Source: an uncultured Pelagibacteraceae bacterium (lineage in GTDB: Bacteria; Pseudomonadota; Alphaproteobacteria; Pelagibacterales; AG-422-B15). Taken from it: a stretch of 64,000 bases of DNA. Location: NCBI GenBank assembly GCA_902571005.1, contig CACGAG010000003.1, forward strand, positions 62,001-126,000, read 5' to 3'. Numbering within the stretch: the first letter of the stretch is position 1; each line of letters opens with the position of its first letter. The notes below the pieces were generated by a model, which was not told the DNA's origin, searched no databases, and was given only the letters and a program-made list of their open reading frames with translations. The translations under genes were made by a program, and so were the position numbers. Below are positions 47,618 through 57,397 of this stretch, piece after piece.

Positions 47618-49267
47618 CTATTTTTCCTTATCTCTGAATGCATTTGTTATTGGGTATCGTCTGTCATACCCAAAATTTCTCACTGAAATTTTTACACCCG
47701 GAGCAGCTTGTCGTCTTTTATACTCAGAATTATAAAGCAAATTCTGAACTTTTGTAACCAAGCTTGGCTCATAACCTTTCGAAATAATCTCATTAATTGA
47801 ACTTTCTTTTTCAACAAGTAAGTACAAAATCTTATCCAAGACATCATATGGCGGAAGGGAATCACTATCTTTCTGATCCTCTTTAAGTTCAGCAGTGGGC
47901 TCTTTTGTTATAATATTTTTAGGAATAACTTCCTTTGCTTTAATTGCTGAAAATGATGGAAGATTTTCGTTTCTCCATTCGGAAAGTTTATATAAATCAG
48001 ATTTATAAATATCTTTGACTACTGAAAACCCCCCACACATATCTCCGTATAAAGTTGAATATCCAACTGAGACTTCTGATTTATTGCCATTAGTAACTAC
48101 CATATGGCCAAACTTGTTTGAATAGGCCATCAATATTGCGCCTCTGGTTCTTGATTGAATATTTTCTTCAGTAATATCTTTTTCTTTACCCGCGAATAAA
48201 TTTGAAAGAGTGCTATCGTATGAATTCACGATATCTTTTATAGAAACACTTATTAACTCGATACCTAATTTTTTTCCTAGCTGATTTGCATCCTCATTAC
48301 TTTCCTCGCTTGTAAACTGAGATGGCATTAAAATCCCTTTTACTCTCTCAGGCCCTAGTGCATCGGTTGCAACAACTGCGCTAAATGCACTATCTATGCC
48401 TCCTGAAATACCAATGACAACTCCTGGAAATTTATTTTTTTCAACATAGTCTCTTAGCCCAAGCATGAGATTGGAATAGACAATATCGTGCTTGTCACTA
48501 ATGAGAGGTACCTCTTCTTCAATATGAAAAGTCTTGGTATTGAGGTTGAATGTATATTCCCTGCTCTCTTCAACGCAGTATTTAAATTTAGAAATTACCT
48601 TTTTTTGATCACATAAGAATGATGATCCGTCAAAAACAATCTCATCTTGACCTCCAACTTGATTTACATAAATTAAAGGAGCATCAATAGAGTTTGCAAA
48701 ACCAAGTGCTTTTTTTTCTCTTTCCTCAATTTTATTTATATCAAATGGGGATGCATTTAATGATACCGCCAAGTCAATTTCATTTTTATCAATCTCAACA
48801 ATTGTATCGTTCACCCATATGTCCTCACAAATAAATAAACCCAATTTAATTCCATTAAATTCGATTATGCTGACTTGCTCTCCATTTGAGAAAATTCTTT
48901 TTTCATCAAATACACCATAGTTTGGCAAAGCCATTTTATGATGTTTGTGTAAGATCTTACCCTTTTTAATTACTAGAGCTGTATTGAACAGTTTGCTCTC
49001 TTCCAAAAAAGGAGTGCCTATGATTATTGTTGAATTACTATTTTTAGAACAATTCAAAATATCTGAAATTGCATTGTTAACTTTTTCCATAAAAGCTGGT
49101 TTTAAAACCAAATCTTCTGGCGGATAACCTGTAAGCATCAATTCAGAGAAAATTATGAGATCAGATTTATTGCTTTCAATATGATCAATCACAATTTGTT
49201 TGTTCTTATCAATATTTCCCACTTGTGGATTTGACTGAACAATTAATATGGAGGTTTTTTCTGTCAT
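47618..49267 (-). CDS. nadE: Glutamine-dependent NAD+ synthetase
   Basis: Makes NAD+ from deamido-NAD+, taking ammonia from glutamine. The N-terminal nitrilase domain has its Glu-Lys-Cys triad in FSELMLTGYPPEDL, HHKMALPNYG and GLFICEDIW. The C-terminal synthetase has the ATP loop VIGISGGIDSAFSAVV near residue 295. Its 549 residues are normal for the two-domain form. It opens a gapless nadE-gltX-cysS-cimA run. Confidence 0.96.
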   Translation of the reverse strand: MTEKTSILIVQSNPQVGNIDKNKQIVIDHIESNKSDLIIFSELMLTGYPPEDLVLKPAFMEKVNNAISDILNCSKNSNSTIIIGTPFLEESKLFNTALVIKKGKILHKHHKMALPNYGVFDEKRIFSNGEQVSIIEFNGIKLGLFICEDIWVNDTIVEIDKNEIDLAVSLNASPFDINKIEEREKKALGFANSIDAPLIYVNQVGGQDEIVFDGSSFLCDQKKVISKFKYCVEESREYTFNLNTKTFHIEEEVPLISDKHDIVYSNLMLGLRDYVEKNKFPGVVIGISGGIDSAFSAVVATDALGPERVKGILMPSQFTSEESNEDANQLGKKLGIELISVSIKDIVNSYDSTLSNLFAGKEKDITEENIQSRTRGAILMAYSNKFGHMVVTNGNKSEVSVGYSTLYGDMCGGFSVVKDIYKSDLYKLSEWRNENLPSFSAIKAKEVIPKNIITKEPTAELKEDQKDSDSLPPYDVLDKILYLLVEKESSINEIISKGYEPSLVTKVQNLLYNSEYKRRQAAPGVKISVRNFGYDRRYPITNAFRDKEK

Positions 49268-49274
49268 TTGACTG

Positions 49275-49302
49275 ATCTTACAACTAAATAGTTTAGTCGC
49301 AA
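49275..49302 (-). promoter_or_regulatory. Candidate nadE promoter with palindrome in the spacer
   Basis: On the minus strand TTGCGA (49297-49302) and TAAGAT (49275-49280) are 16 bases apart, each matching consensus at four of six positions. A perfect palindrome ACTAAA-CTA-TTTAGT (49283-49297) fills the spacer, which is where a repressor would block polymerase. No known regulator site was matched. Confidence 0.35.
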
Positions 49303-50682
49303 TTACTTAGCAATCGTAATCTTTGAATTATGTGGTTCTTGGGACTCTCTGAGCTTGTCAGATATTAAAAATGCAAGTTCAAGTGCTTGATTGGCATTTA
49401 GCCTTGGGTCACAGTGGGTATGATATCGTGCTGAAAGATCTTCATCCTTAATGGCTTGAGCTCCGCCAATACATTCAGTTACATTTTGACCTGTCATTTC
49501 TAAATGTACTCCACCTGGATATGTTCCCATTTGATGATGAATATCAAAAAATGTCTCGACTTCTTTAAGAACACTTTCAAATGGTCTTGTTTTAAAGCCT
49601 GAGTTAGCTTTCATGGTGTTACCGTGCATTGGATCACAAGACCAAACTAAATTGTGATCTGAATTTAAAAACGGTTGTATAAGCTTTGGTAACTTTTCAT
49701 TTATAATCTCAGAACCAAATCGACAAATTAATGTTATTTTTCCAGCCTCATTCTCAGGGTTAAGAATATCAAGAAGCTTTTTCAATTCCTCAGGATCTAA
49801 CGATGGTCCACATTTAATTCCAATTGGATTTTTAATCCCTCTGCAAAATTCTACATGTGCTCCGTCAGGCTGTCTGGTTCGATCACCAATCCAAACCATG
49901 TGAGCTGATGTGTCATAAACCTCACCTGATGTACTATCAAGTCGCGTCAGACATTCTTCATAAGGTAGTAATAGAGCCTCGTGACTTGTAAAGAAGTCAA
50001 CGCTTCTTAAACGTTTTGTGTTTCTTGAAGAAATTCCAATAGCTTCCATAAAAGATAGCGTGTCCGAGATTTTATTTGCTAGTTCTCTAAATTTCTTTCC
50101 TTGAGAACTTTCATCTACAAATCCCATATTCCATTGATGAACTTTATTTAAATCTGAAAATCCGCCTTTAGCAAAAGCTCTTAATAAATTAAGTGTAGCA
50201 GCTGATTGTGTGTATGCTCTGATCATACGATCAGGATCGGGAACTCTCGCATCTTCAGTAAATTCCATATCATTTATAATGTCACCCTTATAGCTATCTA
50301 ACTCAACGCCATCTATTTCTTCTTTAGGCGCACTTCGCGGTTTTGCAAACTGACCTGCCATTCTTCCAACTTTTACAACAGGGCAATTACCTGCAGCGGT
50401 TAATGTGACTGACATTTGCAATAATACTTTAAATGTATCTCTTATATAATCTGCATTGAAATCATCAAAACTTTCCGCACAATCACCACCTTGCAGCAAA
50501 AATGCTTTACCCTCTGAAACTTTAGCAAGATTCCTTTTTAAATCTCTTGCTTCACCTGCAAAAACAAGCGGTGGGTAAGATCTTAACTGATCCTCAGTTT
50601 TTTCTAATTTCTTCACATCTGGATACTCTGGCAAATGCTTAGCCTCGTAATTTCTCCAACTGTTAACAGACCATTTCTTCAT
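49303..50682 (-). CDS. 3-deoxy-7-phosphoheptulonate synthase, class II
   Basis: First step of the shikimate pathway, joining PEP and erythrose 4-phosphate. At 459 residues it is the class II (plant/mycobacterial/AroA-II) type: [49 protein letters not shown] and [15 protein letters not shown] are the family landmarks, including the metal-binding Cys, His and Glu. No class I homologue is in the window. Confidence 0.96.
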   Translation of the reverse strand: MKKWSVNSWRNYEAKHLPEYPDVKKLEKTEDQLRSYPPLVFAGEARDLKRNLAKVSEGKAFLLQGGDCAESFDDFNADYIRDTFKVLLQMSVTLTAAGNCPVVKVGRMAGQFAKPRSAPKEEIDGVELDSYKGDIINDMEFTEDARVPDPDRMIRAYTQSAATLNLLRAFAKGGFSDLNKVHQWNMGFVDESSQGKKFRELANKISDTLSFMEAIGISSRNTKRLRSVDFFTSHEALLLPYEECLTRLDSTSGEVYDTSAHMVWIGDRTRQPDGAHVEFCRGIKNPIGIKCGPSLDPEELKKLLDILNPENEAGKITLICRFGSEIINEKLPKLIQPFLNSDHNLVWSCDPMHGNTMKANSGFKTRPFESVLKEVETFFDIHHQMGTYPGGVHLEMTGQNVTECIGGAQAIKDEDLSARYHTHCDPRLNANQALELAFLISDKLRESQEPHNSKITIAK

Positions 50683-50765
50683 ATTTTTTAAATATTCATT
50701 TTGCGGGCTTTATAGTACTAAATAAAGTAAAATACTAGAGTTTCAGTAAAATACATTGATTTTAC

Positions 50766-51446
50766 TTAGTTTATTGCTCCTAAGGTATCTATCCCAGCAC
50801 TTATTTTTGCTGCTACATCTTCCTGGTCGAGTTTTTTGGTTTGCTGATATTGTGGATGAGCGAGTGTTGCTAAATCTTTTGCTTTAGCCATTGCAAGGTC
50901 CATTAACTTTTCATGTTCAGTTACTTCATCTAAATAACCTGGAGCAATAGCATCTTCTATTGAATACATTTCTGCATTTAATAGTGCTCTCTGCTTGTGC
51001 GGTTTTGTCAATTTAAATTTTGCAAGTTCAAGTATTGGTGTTGGAATAATCATATTATTTCGTAATTCGTTAGCTCCAATTTTAAAGTCACCTTTAATTC
51101 CTATACGGTGATCACAGCTACAAAGTAAAAAAGCACCAAGTGCGATTGCGTGTCCGCTGCAAGCTGCAACAATCGGTCTTGGAAAAGTAAAAATTTTTAA
51201 TAATAAATTAAAACCACTTTTAACCATATCAGCTGCATTTTCTGGACTAGACATCATAACTTTTAGATCAAACCCAGCAGAAAACATTCCTTCTCGACCT
51301 GCTATTAAAACAGATCCTTTGTCAGATGGAACTTGATCTAATATTTCACTAAAATTTTTTATCATGTCTGGAGAGAATACATTTACTTTGCCATCATCCA
51401 TTTGAATGATTGAAACATCTCCATCTGATCTTAAAGTTACTGTCAT
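50766..51446 (-). CDS. Enoyl-CoA hydratase/isomerase family protein
   Basis: Crotonase-fold protein of 226 residues, a little shorter than the usual 255-265. The oxyanion-hole segments are visible as AGREGMFSAGFDLKVM and ACSGHAIALGAFLLCSCDHR. The usual hydratase glutamates are not obvious at either expected place, so it may be an isomerase, hydrolase or other crotonase. It lies 54 bases downstream of the dehalogenase-like gene on the same strand. Confidence 0.8.
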   Translation of the reverse strand: MTVTLRSDGDVSIIQMDDGKVNVFSPDMIKNFSEILDQVPSDKGSVLIAGREGMFSAGFDLKVMMSSPENAADMVKSGFNLLLKIFTFPRPIVAACSGHAIALGAFLLCSCDHRIGIKGDFKIGANELRNNMIIPTPILELAKFKLTKPHKQRALLNAEMYSIEDAIAPGYLDEVTEHEKLMDLAMAKAKDLATLAHPQYQQTKKLDQEDVAAKISAGIDTLGAIN

Positions 51447-51500
51447 ATATTCAATTTTAAATAAAAGTTTAGTTTATAATAGGTATAAATTTTATATTTT

Positions 51501-52571
51501 CTAGTTTTTTAGAATAAAATCATTTATTAAGTTTGCTAGTTCAGGTCCAGCCTCTTCTTGGCAGAAATGTCCAACTCCTTCCAAAGTAACAACAGTCGGG
51601 TTAGGTATCCTAGTCAAAAAATCTTCCTTCATAGTTAATGTTATTCGTTCATTACCTCCAAAAGCCACAAGAAAAGGTTTATCCCATTTTTCATAAACAT
51701 CTTTCCAGTATTTCTCATTCTCGGATAATTGTGTTGGTATAAAATAAGCCATAACATGAGCTCCTGCTTTATATTGACCTGAAGGAAACGGAGCCTCATA
51801 AGCTCTGATTTGCTCATCAGATAGCTCTAAACGCCCGAAGGTAGAAATAATTCCTGATATATCCATATCATCCGAGTAATACGAGTGTGCAATCCATTTT
51901 GAAAACATTCTCATACCTTCAAGCGGTGATGGCTCTTCCAACATTAGTGCTTTATCGGCAGCAGTCTTAAGTTCCTCAAAAGTGACCTCTCCATTCCACC
52001 AGACCATAAACTTTACGAAATTTTCAAATAGCCATGCCGTTATTCCATCTCTTGCAGCCAAGCCTGTATTTGAAACAACAACTCTTGCAAAACGATCAGG
52101 CATCTCAGCTACAACCCGAAGTCCGATCATGCCTCCCCAATCTTGTCCAAAGAATGTAGCTTCTCTTAAATCAAGTTGTCCCACCAACGCCTTCATGGTG
52201 TTGATATGAAACTCATAACTATAGTCATATTTAGAAATAAATTTATCTGACTTTCCAAATCCTACTAGGTCAGGAACAATAACTCTATGACCTGCGTCAG
52301 TTAACACCGGTATCATTGTTCGAAATAGATAGCTCCAAGTTGGTAAGCCATGAAGAAGGAAAATTGGATCACCATCTTTAGGTCCTTCATCGAGGTAGTG
52401 AATTCTTAAACCATCAATTTCAATATAATTTGATTCAAATGGATAATCTTCTAAATTTTCAAATTGTGTGTCAGGAGTTCTCAAAACACCAGGTGAAACT
52501 TCATATGCATGAATAAAACTTATTGCATTAAAAAAAAACAAACAAATAAGGATACTTATCTTTGCCAACAT
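51501..52571 (-). CDS. Exported haloalkane-dehalogenase-like alpha/beta hydrolase
   Basis: A 356-residue alpha/beta hydrolase of the haloalkane dehalogenase I group. A signal peptide (residues 1-22, core ILICLFFFNAISFIHA) precedes the family N-terminus VLRTPDTQFENLEDYPF. The nucleophile is Asp144 followed by the halide-binding Trp145 in FGQDWGG, and the catalytic His is His335 in GVGHFCQEE. A second possible halide Trp is at 191 or 192. Two oddities: the HGEPTW motif reads HGLPTW, and the catalytic acid position holds Glu308 (GGNERIT) instead of Asp. Halide release or epoxide hydrolysis both remain possible. Confidence 0.8.
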   Translation of the reverse strand: MLAKISILICLFFFNAISFIHAYEVSPGVLRTPDTQFENLEDYPFESNYIEIDGLRIHYLDEGPKDGDPIFLLHGLPTWSYLFRTMIPVLTDAGHRVIVPDLVGFGKSDKFISKYDYSYEFHINTMKALVGQLDLREATFFGQDWGGMIGLRVVAEMPDRFARVVVSNTGLAARDGITAWLFENFVKFMVWWNGEVTFEELKTAADKALMLEEPSPLEGMRMFSKWIAHSYYSDDMDISGIISTFGRLELSDEQIRAYEAPFPSGQYKAGAHVMAYFIPTQLSENEKYWKDVYEKWDKPFLVAFGGNERITLTMKEDFLTRIPNPTVVTLEGVGHFCQEEAGPELANLINDFILKN

Positions 52572-52612
52572 TTAGACAAAGATAATATGTTGCTAGTTTT
52601 TGTGTCAATAAA

Positions 52613-54436
52613 TTATTCTACAGTAACAGACTTAGCAAGATTTCTTGGCTGATCGACATCATTGCCAAGCTCCACTGCCGTGTAATAGGCAAGCATATGA
52701 ATGGGAACTGAATAAACGATTGCTTCAATTGATTTAGGACATTTTGGTAAACGAAAGACTTCCCAAATATTATCAGAATTTGACTCCAATGTTTCATCGT
52801 CTGTTATCATTAATATTTTACCCCCACGAGCAATAACTTCTTGTATATTTGATATTGTTTTATGAAAAAGGGGACCTGGTGGAACAATGCACACAACTGG
52901 CAAATCTTTTTCTATTAAAGCAAGTGGACCATGTTTCATTTCACCTGCAGGATATCCCTCTGCGTGAATATATGATATTTCTTTAAACTTTAATGCTCCT
53001 TCAAGTGCCAATGGAAACGCAGTACCGCGGCCAAGATACATTACACCCTTGGCATTTATAATTGCCTTTGCCGTGTCTTTTAGTGAATAAGATCTCTCAA
53101 TTGCTTGTTCAAGCAATAGAGGTGCTTGCATAATCTCCTTGCATAATTTTGTATTTTCCTCAATAGACATGAATTTTTTTTCTGATGCTAAATGAATTGA
53201 TAGAGATAGAAGTGCTGACAATTGAGCGGTAAACGCCTTCGTTGAAGCAACCCCTATTTCTGCTCCTGCCTTAGTATAAATACAGTGATCACTATCTCTT
53301 GCTATTGAACTATTTTTAACGTTTACAATACTCAACGTCTGAATTTTTTGCTTTCTACAATAATCTAATGCAGCTTTAGTATCGGCGGTTTCACCAGATT
53401 GAGAGACAAATATACATAATGCATTTGGATCAATTACTGGATCACGATAACGAAACTCTGATGCCATATCGCATTCAACTGGTGTCCTTGCATATTGTTC
53501 AAAATAATATTTTCCCACCAAACACGAGTAATAAGCTGTTCCGCAAGCAATCAGATAAATCTTTGAAATTTTATCAAAATTTAAATTAATATTTGAAATT
53601 GCGATTGTACCCTTATCGTAATCTACAAATTGTCGAAATGTTTCACCTACTGCATGAGGGTGCTCATGTATTTCTTTCTCCATAAAATGTTTATAGGGAC
53701 CTTTTGAAACTTCCGACTCGTTTATTCCTATTTCAACAAATTCTCTATTCGCTCTTTCGCCCTCTAGGTTATAAATTTCTATACTTTCTTTGTTTAATAC
53801 TGTTATATCCCCGTCTTCCAAGTAACATACTTTATTGGCAACTGAGCTTAGTGCAATCGAGTCAGATCCTATTGAATTGCCAATTCCATTTGTACCTGCA
53901 ACAAGTGGGCTTCCATTCTTAGCGCCATAAATAGTGTCTTCACTATCACTAAAAATAATTGCTAGTGCGTATGATCCCTCTAGAGAAGAAATTGTCTTTT
54001 GAACACTCTCAAGATGGCTCAGACCTTCCTTTAGATAAAACGTTAATAATGCAGTAATTACTTCAGAATCAGTGTCAGACTCAAAATGGTAATCTTTAAC
54101 CTCCTCTGATTTTTTCAATTCTGCGGCATTTTCAATTATTCCATTATGTACAAGCGATACCGAGGTTGATGAATGGGGGTGAGCATTTTTATCAGAAGGT
54201 TCCCCATGAGTAGCCCAACGAGTATGACCTATTCCCGTATTGCCATCAAATTGATCTTTCTGAAGAGCGTAAATCAAATTATCAAGCTTGCCTTTTACTT
54301 TTCTTTGATTGATCTTATTAGCAGTGTTTATTGCAATACCAGCAGAGTCGTAACCACGATATTCTAATTTTCTTAATGCATTTATAATGTTCGAAGACAC
54401 ATTCTCTTTAGAAGCTATACCAATGATACCGCACAT
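52613..54436 (-). CDS. glmS: Glucosamine-fructose-6-phosphate aminotransferase
   Basis: Makes glucosamine 6-phosphate for cell-wall sugars. The 607-residue protein starts MCGIIGIASKENVSS with the Cys nucleophile of the glutaminase domain, and HTRWATHGEPSDKNAHPH follows. The two SIS isomerase domains have IACGTAYYSCLVGKYYFE and SQSGETADTKAAL, and the C-terminus is DQPRNLAKSVTVE. It overlaps glmU by one base, a sensible pairing. No glmS ribozyme was seen. Confidence 0.97.
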   Translation of the reverse strand: MCGIIGIASKENVSSNIINALRKLEYRGYDSAGIAINTANKINQRKVKGKLDNLIYALQKDQFDGNTGIGHTRWATHGEPSDKNAHPHSSTSVSLVHNGIIENAAELKKSEEVKDYHFESDTDSEVITALLTFYLKEGLSHLESVQKTISSLEGSYALAIIFSDSEDTIYGAKNGSPLVAGTNGIGNSIGSDSIALSSVANKVCYLEDGDITVLNKESIEIYNLEGERANREFVEIGINESEVSKGPYKHFMEKEIHEHPHAVGETFRQFVDYDKGTIAISNINLNFDKISKIYLIACGTAYYSCLVGKYYFEQYARTPVECDMASEFRYRDPVIDPNALCIFVSQSGETADTKAALDYCRKQKIQTLSIVNVKNSSIARDSDHCIYTKAGAEIGVASTKAFTAQLSALLSLSIHLASEKKFMSIEENTKLCKEIMQAPLLLEQAIERSYSLKDTAKAIINAKGVMYLGRGTAFPLALEGALKFKEISYIHAEGYPAGEMKHGPLALIEKDLPVVCIVPPGPLFHKTISNIQEVIARGGKILMITDDETLESNSDNIWEVFRLPKCPKSIEAIVYSVPIHMLAYYTAVELGNDVDQPRNLAKSVTVE

Positions 54437-55737
54437 TACCTTTTCCCTTTTTTATTTGACCAATTTTTTACCATCTTTTGAGATGATCTTTCAACCGCAA
54501 GACTGTTCTCAACTACATGTTTAGTTATAGTTGAACCAGAACCAATATACGCATTCTTACCTACAATTAACGGGGCTACTAAAGATGAGTTTGAGCCTAT
54601 AAATGCTTTATCTTTGATAACTGTTTTAAATTTTGAGGCACCATCGTAATTGCAAGTAATAGTTCCAGCCCCCACGTTAACTTTTTTACCTATTTCTGTG
54701 TCACCTATATATGATAAGTGATTAACTTTTGACCCCTTATCTATTTTTGAATTTTTGATCTCTACAAAATTACCGACCTTAGCATTATCATTTATTTTTG
54801 TGCCTGGCCTTATTCTTGCATAAGGTCCAATACTGACTTCTCTCCCAATTTTACAATCTTCTATATGACTGAATGCGTGTATCTCAGTATTGTTACCAAT
54901 AACGACGTTTTTACCAATAATCACAAATGGATGAATTGTAACGTCTTTTCCAATTTTAGTATCTTTCGATAAATATACAGTATCAGGGTCTCTCATGGTC
55001 ACGCCTGCAGTAAGATGCTTGGATCTCAATTCATTTTGGATTTCTTTTTCAGCCATCGCTAAATCATTTTTATCATTTACACCCATAACTTCTGTCTCCG
55101 CGGTTTGTATTGGATTGACTTTTACACCTTTTTTAAATGCCAAATTAAATATATCAGTTAAATAAAATTCTTTCTTCTTATTATTATTATTTAATTTAGG
55201 TAACAAAGAGCTTAATAGCTTTGTCTCGATAGCAAAGATTCCTGAATTACATAAGTAGTAATTTTCATTTTTCTTTAGCTCTTTTTGCTCAATCACCTGA
55301 CTGATCAAACCGTCAGTACCTAATATAACTTTACCGTAATTATTTCTTTCTTCTTTATTGAAACATAATAAGTTAACTGTGTTTGTTTTAATTTTTGAAA
55401 CGTTAAGAATACTTTTATGTTTTATAAGAGGGACGTCACCGTAAAGAACTAGAGTGACTGAGTCTTTTTCAAGACTTTTTATAGCAGACTTTATTGCATC
55501 GCCAGTGCCATTCTGTTTTTTTTGAATAACAATATTTAATTTGTTATAGTTTTTAAAATTGTCTTTAATTTGGTTGTTTACAACTAAATGAATTCTTTTT
55601 GGCTTCAATCTAAATGATGCATCAATCACATAATCAATTATTTGCTTACCACCCAAATCATGAAATATTTTGGGTTTGCTTGATTTCATTCTTGTGCCTT
55701 TACCAGCGGCAAGTATTATTATTTCTAAATTTTTCAT
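54436..55737 (-). CDS. glmU: Bifunctional GlmU, UDP-GlcNAc synthesis
   Basis: Acetylates glucosamine 1-phosphate and then joins it to UMP, giving UDP-GlcNAc. The N-terminal uridylyltransferase has IIILAAGKGTRMKSSKPK and VLYGDVPLI. The C-terminal left-handed beta helix shows hexapeptide repeats and the acetyltransferase region NHLSYIGDTEIGKKVNVGAG. The start at 55737 is chosen on family grounds; an in-frame ATG at 55770 adds MAYWLFSKKNS. At 433 residues it is a little short but complete. Confidence 0.94.
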   Translation of the reverse strand: MKNLEIIILAAGKGTRMKSSKPKIFHDLGGKQIIDYVIDASFRLKPKRIHLVVNNQIKDNFKNYNKLNIVIQKKQNGTGDAIKSAIKSLEKDSVTLVLYGDVPLIKHKSILNVSKIKTNTVNLLCFNKEERNNYGKVILGTDGLISQVIEQKELKKNENYYLCNSGIFAIETKLLSSLLPKLNNNNKKKEFYLTDIFNLAFKKGVKVNPIQTAETEVMGVNDKNDLAMAEKEIQNELRSKHLTAGVTMRDPDTVYLSKDTKIGKDVTIHPFVIIGKNVVIGNNTEIHAFSHIEDCKIGREVSIGPYARIRPGTKINDNAKVGNFVEIKNSKIDKGSKVNHLSYIGDTEIGKKVNVGAGTITCNYDGASKFKTVIKDKAFIGSNSSLVAPLIVGKNAYIGSGSTITKHVVENSLAVERSSQKMVKNWSNKKGKR

Positions 55738-55812
55738 TGAATTTTTTTTGGAAAATAACCAATATGCCATTAATTGTATCGTAAAATTTTATTTCAGAGA
55801 TTTACTCATAAA

Positions 55813-56478
55813 ATGAATTTAAAAAATAAGAAACTCTTCATATTTGACCTAGATGGAACGCTAGTTGATACAGCTCCAGATTTTAAAAATTCACTGAATT
55901 ATATGCTATCAGAGCTGAATGAACCGCTAGTCACATTGGAGGAGATAAGGAACTTAGTTGGTTACGGAGCTCGCGAATTAATTCGAAGAACAGTGGTTAC
56001 TAAAAATATTCCTCACGATGAAAATAAAATAAATGAGATGTTAAAGATATTTCTGCTTCACTACACCCATAACATTGACGACGATAGTGTATTATTTGAA
56101 AATGTTGAAACGGTATTAAAGCTCATAAAATCTAAAAAATTAAAATTGGCAGTTTGCACGAATAAAATGGAAAAGCTCAGCAATATGTTATTAGAAAAAC
56201 TTGGAGTCTTGCATTACTTTGACTATCTCGTTGGTGGAGATACATTTGCAAAAAGTAAGCCTGACCCATTTCCATTGATTGAAATATGTAAAAAATTAAG
56301 TGTAAGTGAAAATGAGTCAATAATGATTGGAGATAGTGCAACAGACTTAAATGCAGGTCATAATGCAAATATGCCAGTTGTTTTGGTGGGTTATGGATAT
56401 ACTGATAATAAAAATATTTACAATGATGCTGATTTAGTTATAAACAATTTTTCTCAATTAACGGAATTAATCGAATAG
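55813..56478 (+). CDS. gph: Phosphoglycolate phosphatase-like HAD hydrolase
   Basis: HAD-superfamily phosphatase, probably clearing 2-phosphoglycolate formed in DNA repair. The nucleophile motif is FIFDLDGTLVDTAPDF, then CTNKMEKLSNMLLE (motif II), KSKPDPFPL (Lys of motif III) and MIGDSATDLNAGHNA (motif IV). The start at 55813 places FDLDGTL near the N-terminus as in the family; an upstream ATG at 55774 would add 13 residues. It is divergent from glmU. Exact substrate is inferred. Confidence 0.85.
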   Translation: MNLKNKKLFIFDLDGTLVDTAPDFKNSLNYMLSELNEPLVTLEEIRNLVGYGARELIRRTVVTKNIPHDENKINEMLKIFLLHYTHNIDDDSVLFENVETVLKLIKSKKLKLAVCTNKMEKLSNMLLEKLGVLHYFDYLVGGDTFAKSKPDPFPLIEICKKLSVSENESIMIGDSATDLNAGHNANMPVVLVGYGYTDNKNIYNDADLVINNFSQLTELIE

Positions 56479-56487
56479 GAGTTATAC

Positions 56488-57390
56488 ATGACAATTAGTT
56501 TTAACGATAAAGTTGCAATAGTTACAGGCGCAGGTGGTGGTCTTGGAAGATGTCACGCATTAGAATTTGCAAAAAGAGGAGCTAAAGTTGTCGTGAATGA
56601 CTTAGGTGGTTCTGTTGATGGTACTGGTGGATCAAGTGAAGCTGCTGATAAAGTAGTTGATGAAATAAAAGCCATGGGTGGTGAGGCAATTTCTAACGGA
56701 TCAAGTGTAACTGACAAAGCAGGCGTGAAAAAACTAGTTGATGATACAATGGCTGCCTTTGGTCGTGTTGATATTTTAGTAAATAATGCAGGTGTTTTGA
56801 GAGACAAGTCGTTTGCAAAAGTAACACTTGATGATTTCGAATTTGTAGTAAACGTTCATATGATGGGTTCTGTTTATTGTACAAAAGCGGTTTGGCCAAT
56901 TATGACAGAACAAAATTATGGAAGAATAATCATGACATCTTCTTCATCTGGTGTATTTGGAAATTTTGGGCAATCGAATTACGGTGCAGCTAAAATGGGA
57001 GTTGTTGGGCTAATGAATACTCTTAAAATTGAAGGTATGAAATATAATATTAAAGTAAATTCTTTAATTCCTGTTGCGGCAACACGAATGACAGAAAATT
57101 TAGGAATGCCTGATGCAGTTTTCGATAGTTTAAAACCTGAAACTGTTTCACCTGCAGTCATGTTTATGGCATCAGAAGATTCACCGAATGGTGCGATGAT
57201 ATCAGCCGGTGCTGGTGTATTTGCTTCTGCAGAAATAGTTCATTCACAAGGTGTTGCTCTTAAAGGCGATGAACTTAATGCGGATATGTTAGCTGAAAAG
57301 TGGGCTGAAGCATCGAATATGGATGGCGGTAAGGCACTCAAAACAGGAGCAGAACATACAGCTCACATATTTAAAAAACTCGCTGAATAA
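56488..57390 (+). CDS. Short-chain dehydrogenase resembling MFE-2 hydroxyacyl-CoA dehydrogenase
   Basis: SDR oxidoreductase of 300 residues. The NAD-binding VAIVTGAGGGLGRCHALEF, the NNAG motif and the catalytic Ser-Tyr-Lys (SSSSGVFGNFGQSNYGAAK) are all present. The NDLGGSVDGTGGSSEAADKV stretch and the extended C-terminus resemble the (3R)-hydroxyacyl-CoA dehydrogenase domain of peroxisomal multifunctional enzyme 2, suggesting beta-oxidation. It ends 8 bases from the convergent acyl-CoA dehydrogenase gene. Confidence 0.88.
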   Translation: MTISFNDKVAIVTGAGGGLGRCHALEFAKRGAKVVVNDLGGSVDGTGGSSEAADKVVDEIKAMGGEAISNGSSVTDKAGVKKLVDDTMAAFGRVDILVNNAGVLRDKSFAKVTLDDFEFVVNVHMMGSVYCTKAVWPIMTEQNYGRIIMTSSSSGVFGNFGQSNYGAAKMGVVGLMNTLKIEGMKYNIKVNSLIPVAATRMTENLGMPDAVFDSLKPETVSPAVMFMASEDSPNGAMISAGAGVFASAEIVHSQGVALKGDELNADMLAEKWAEASNMDGGKALKTGAEHTAHIFKKLAE

Positions 57391-57397
57391 AATTTAT

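Noticed and set aside
52572-52612. glmS ribozyme or other leader RNA around glmS
   Set aside because: glmU overlaps the glmS start by one base, leaving no leader, and the downstream gap has no conserved ribozyme core.
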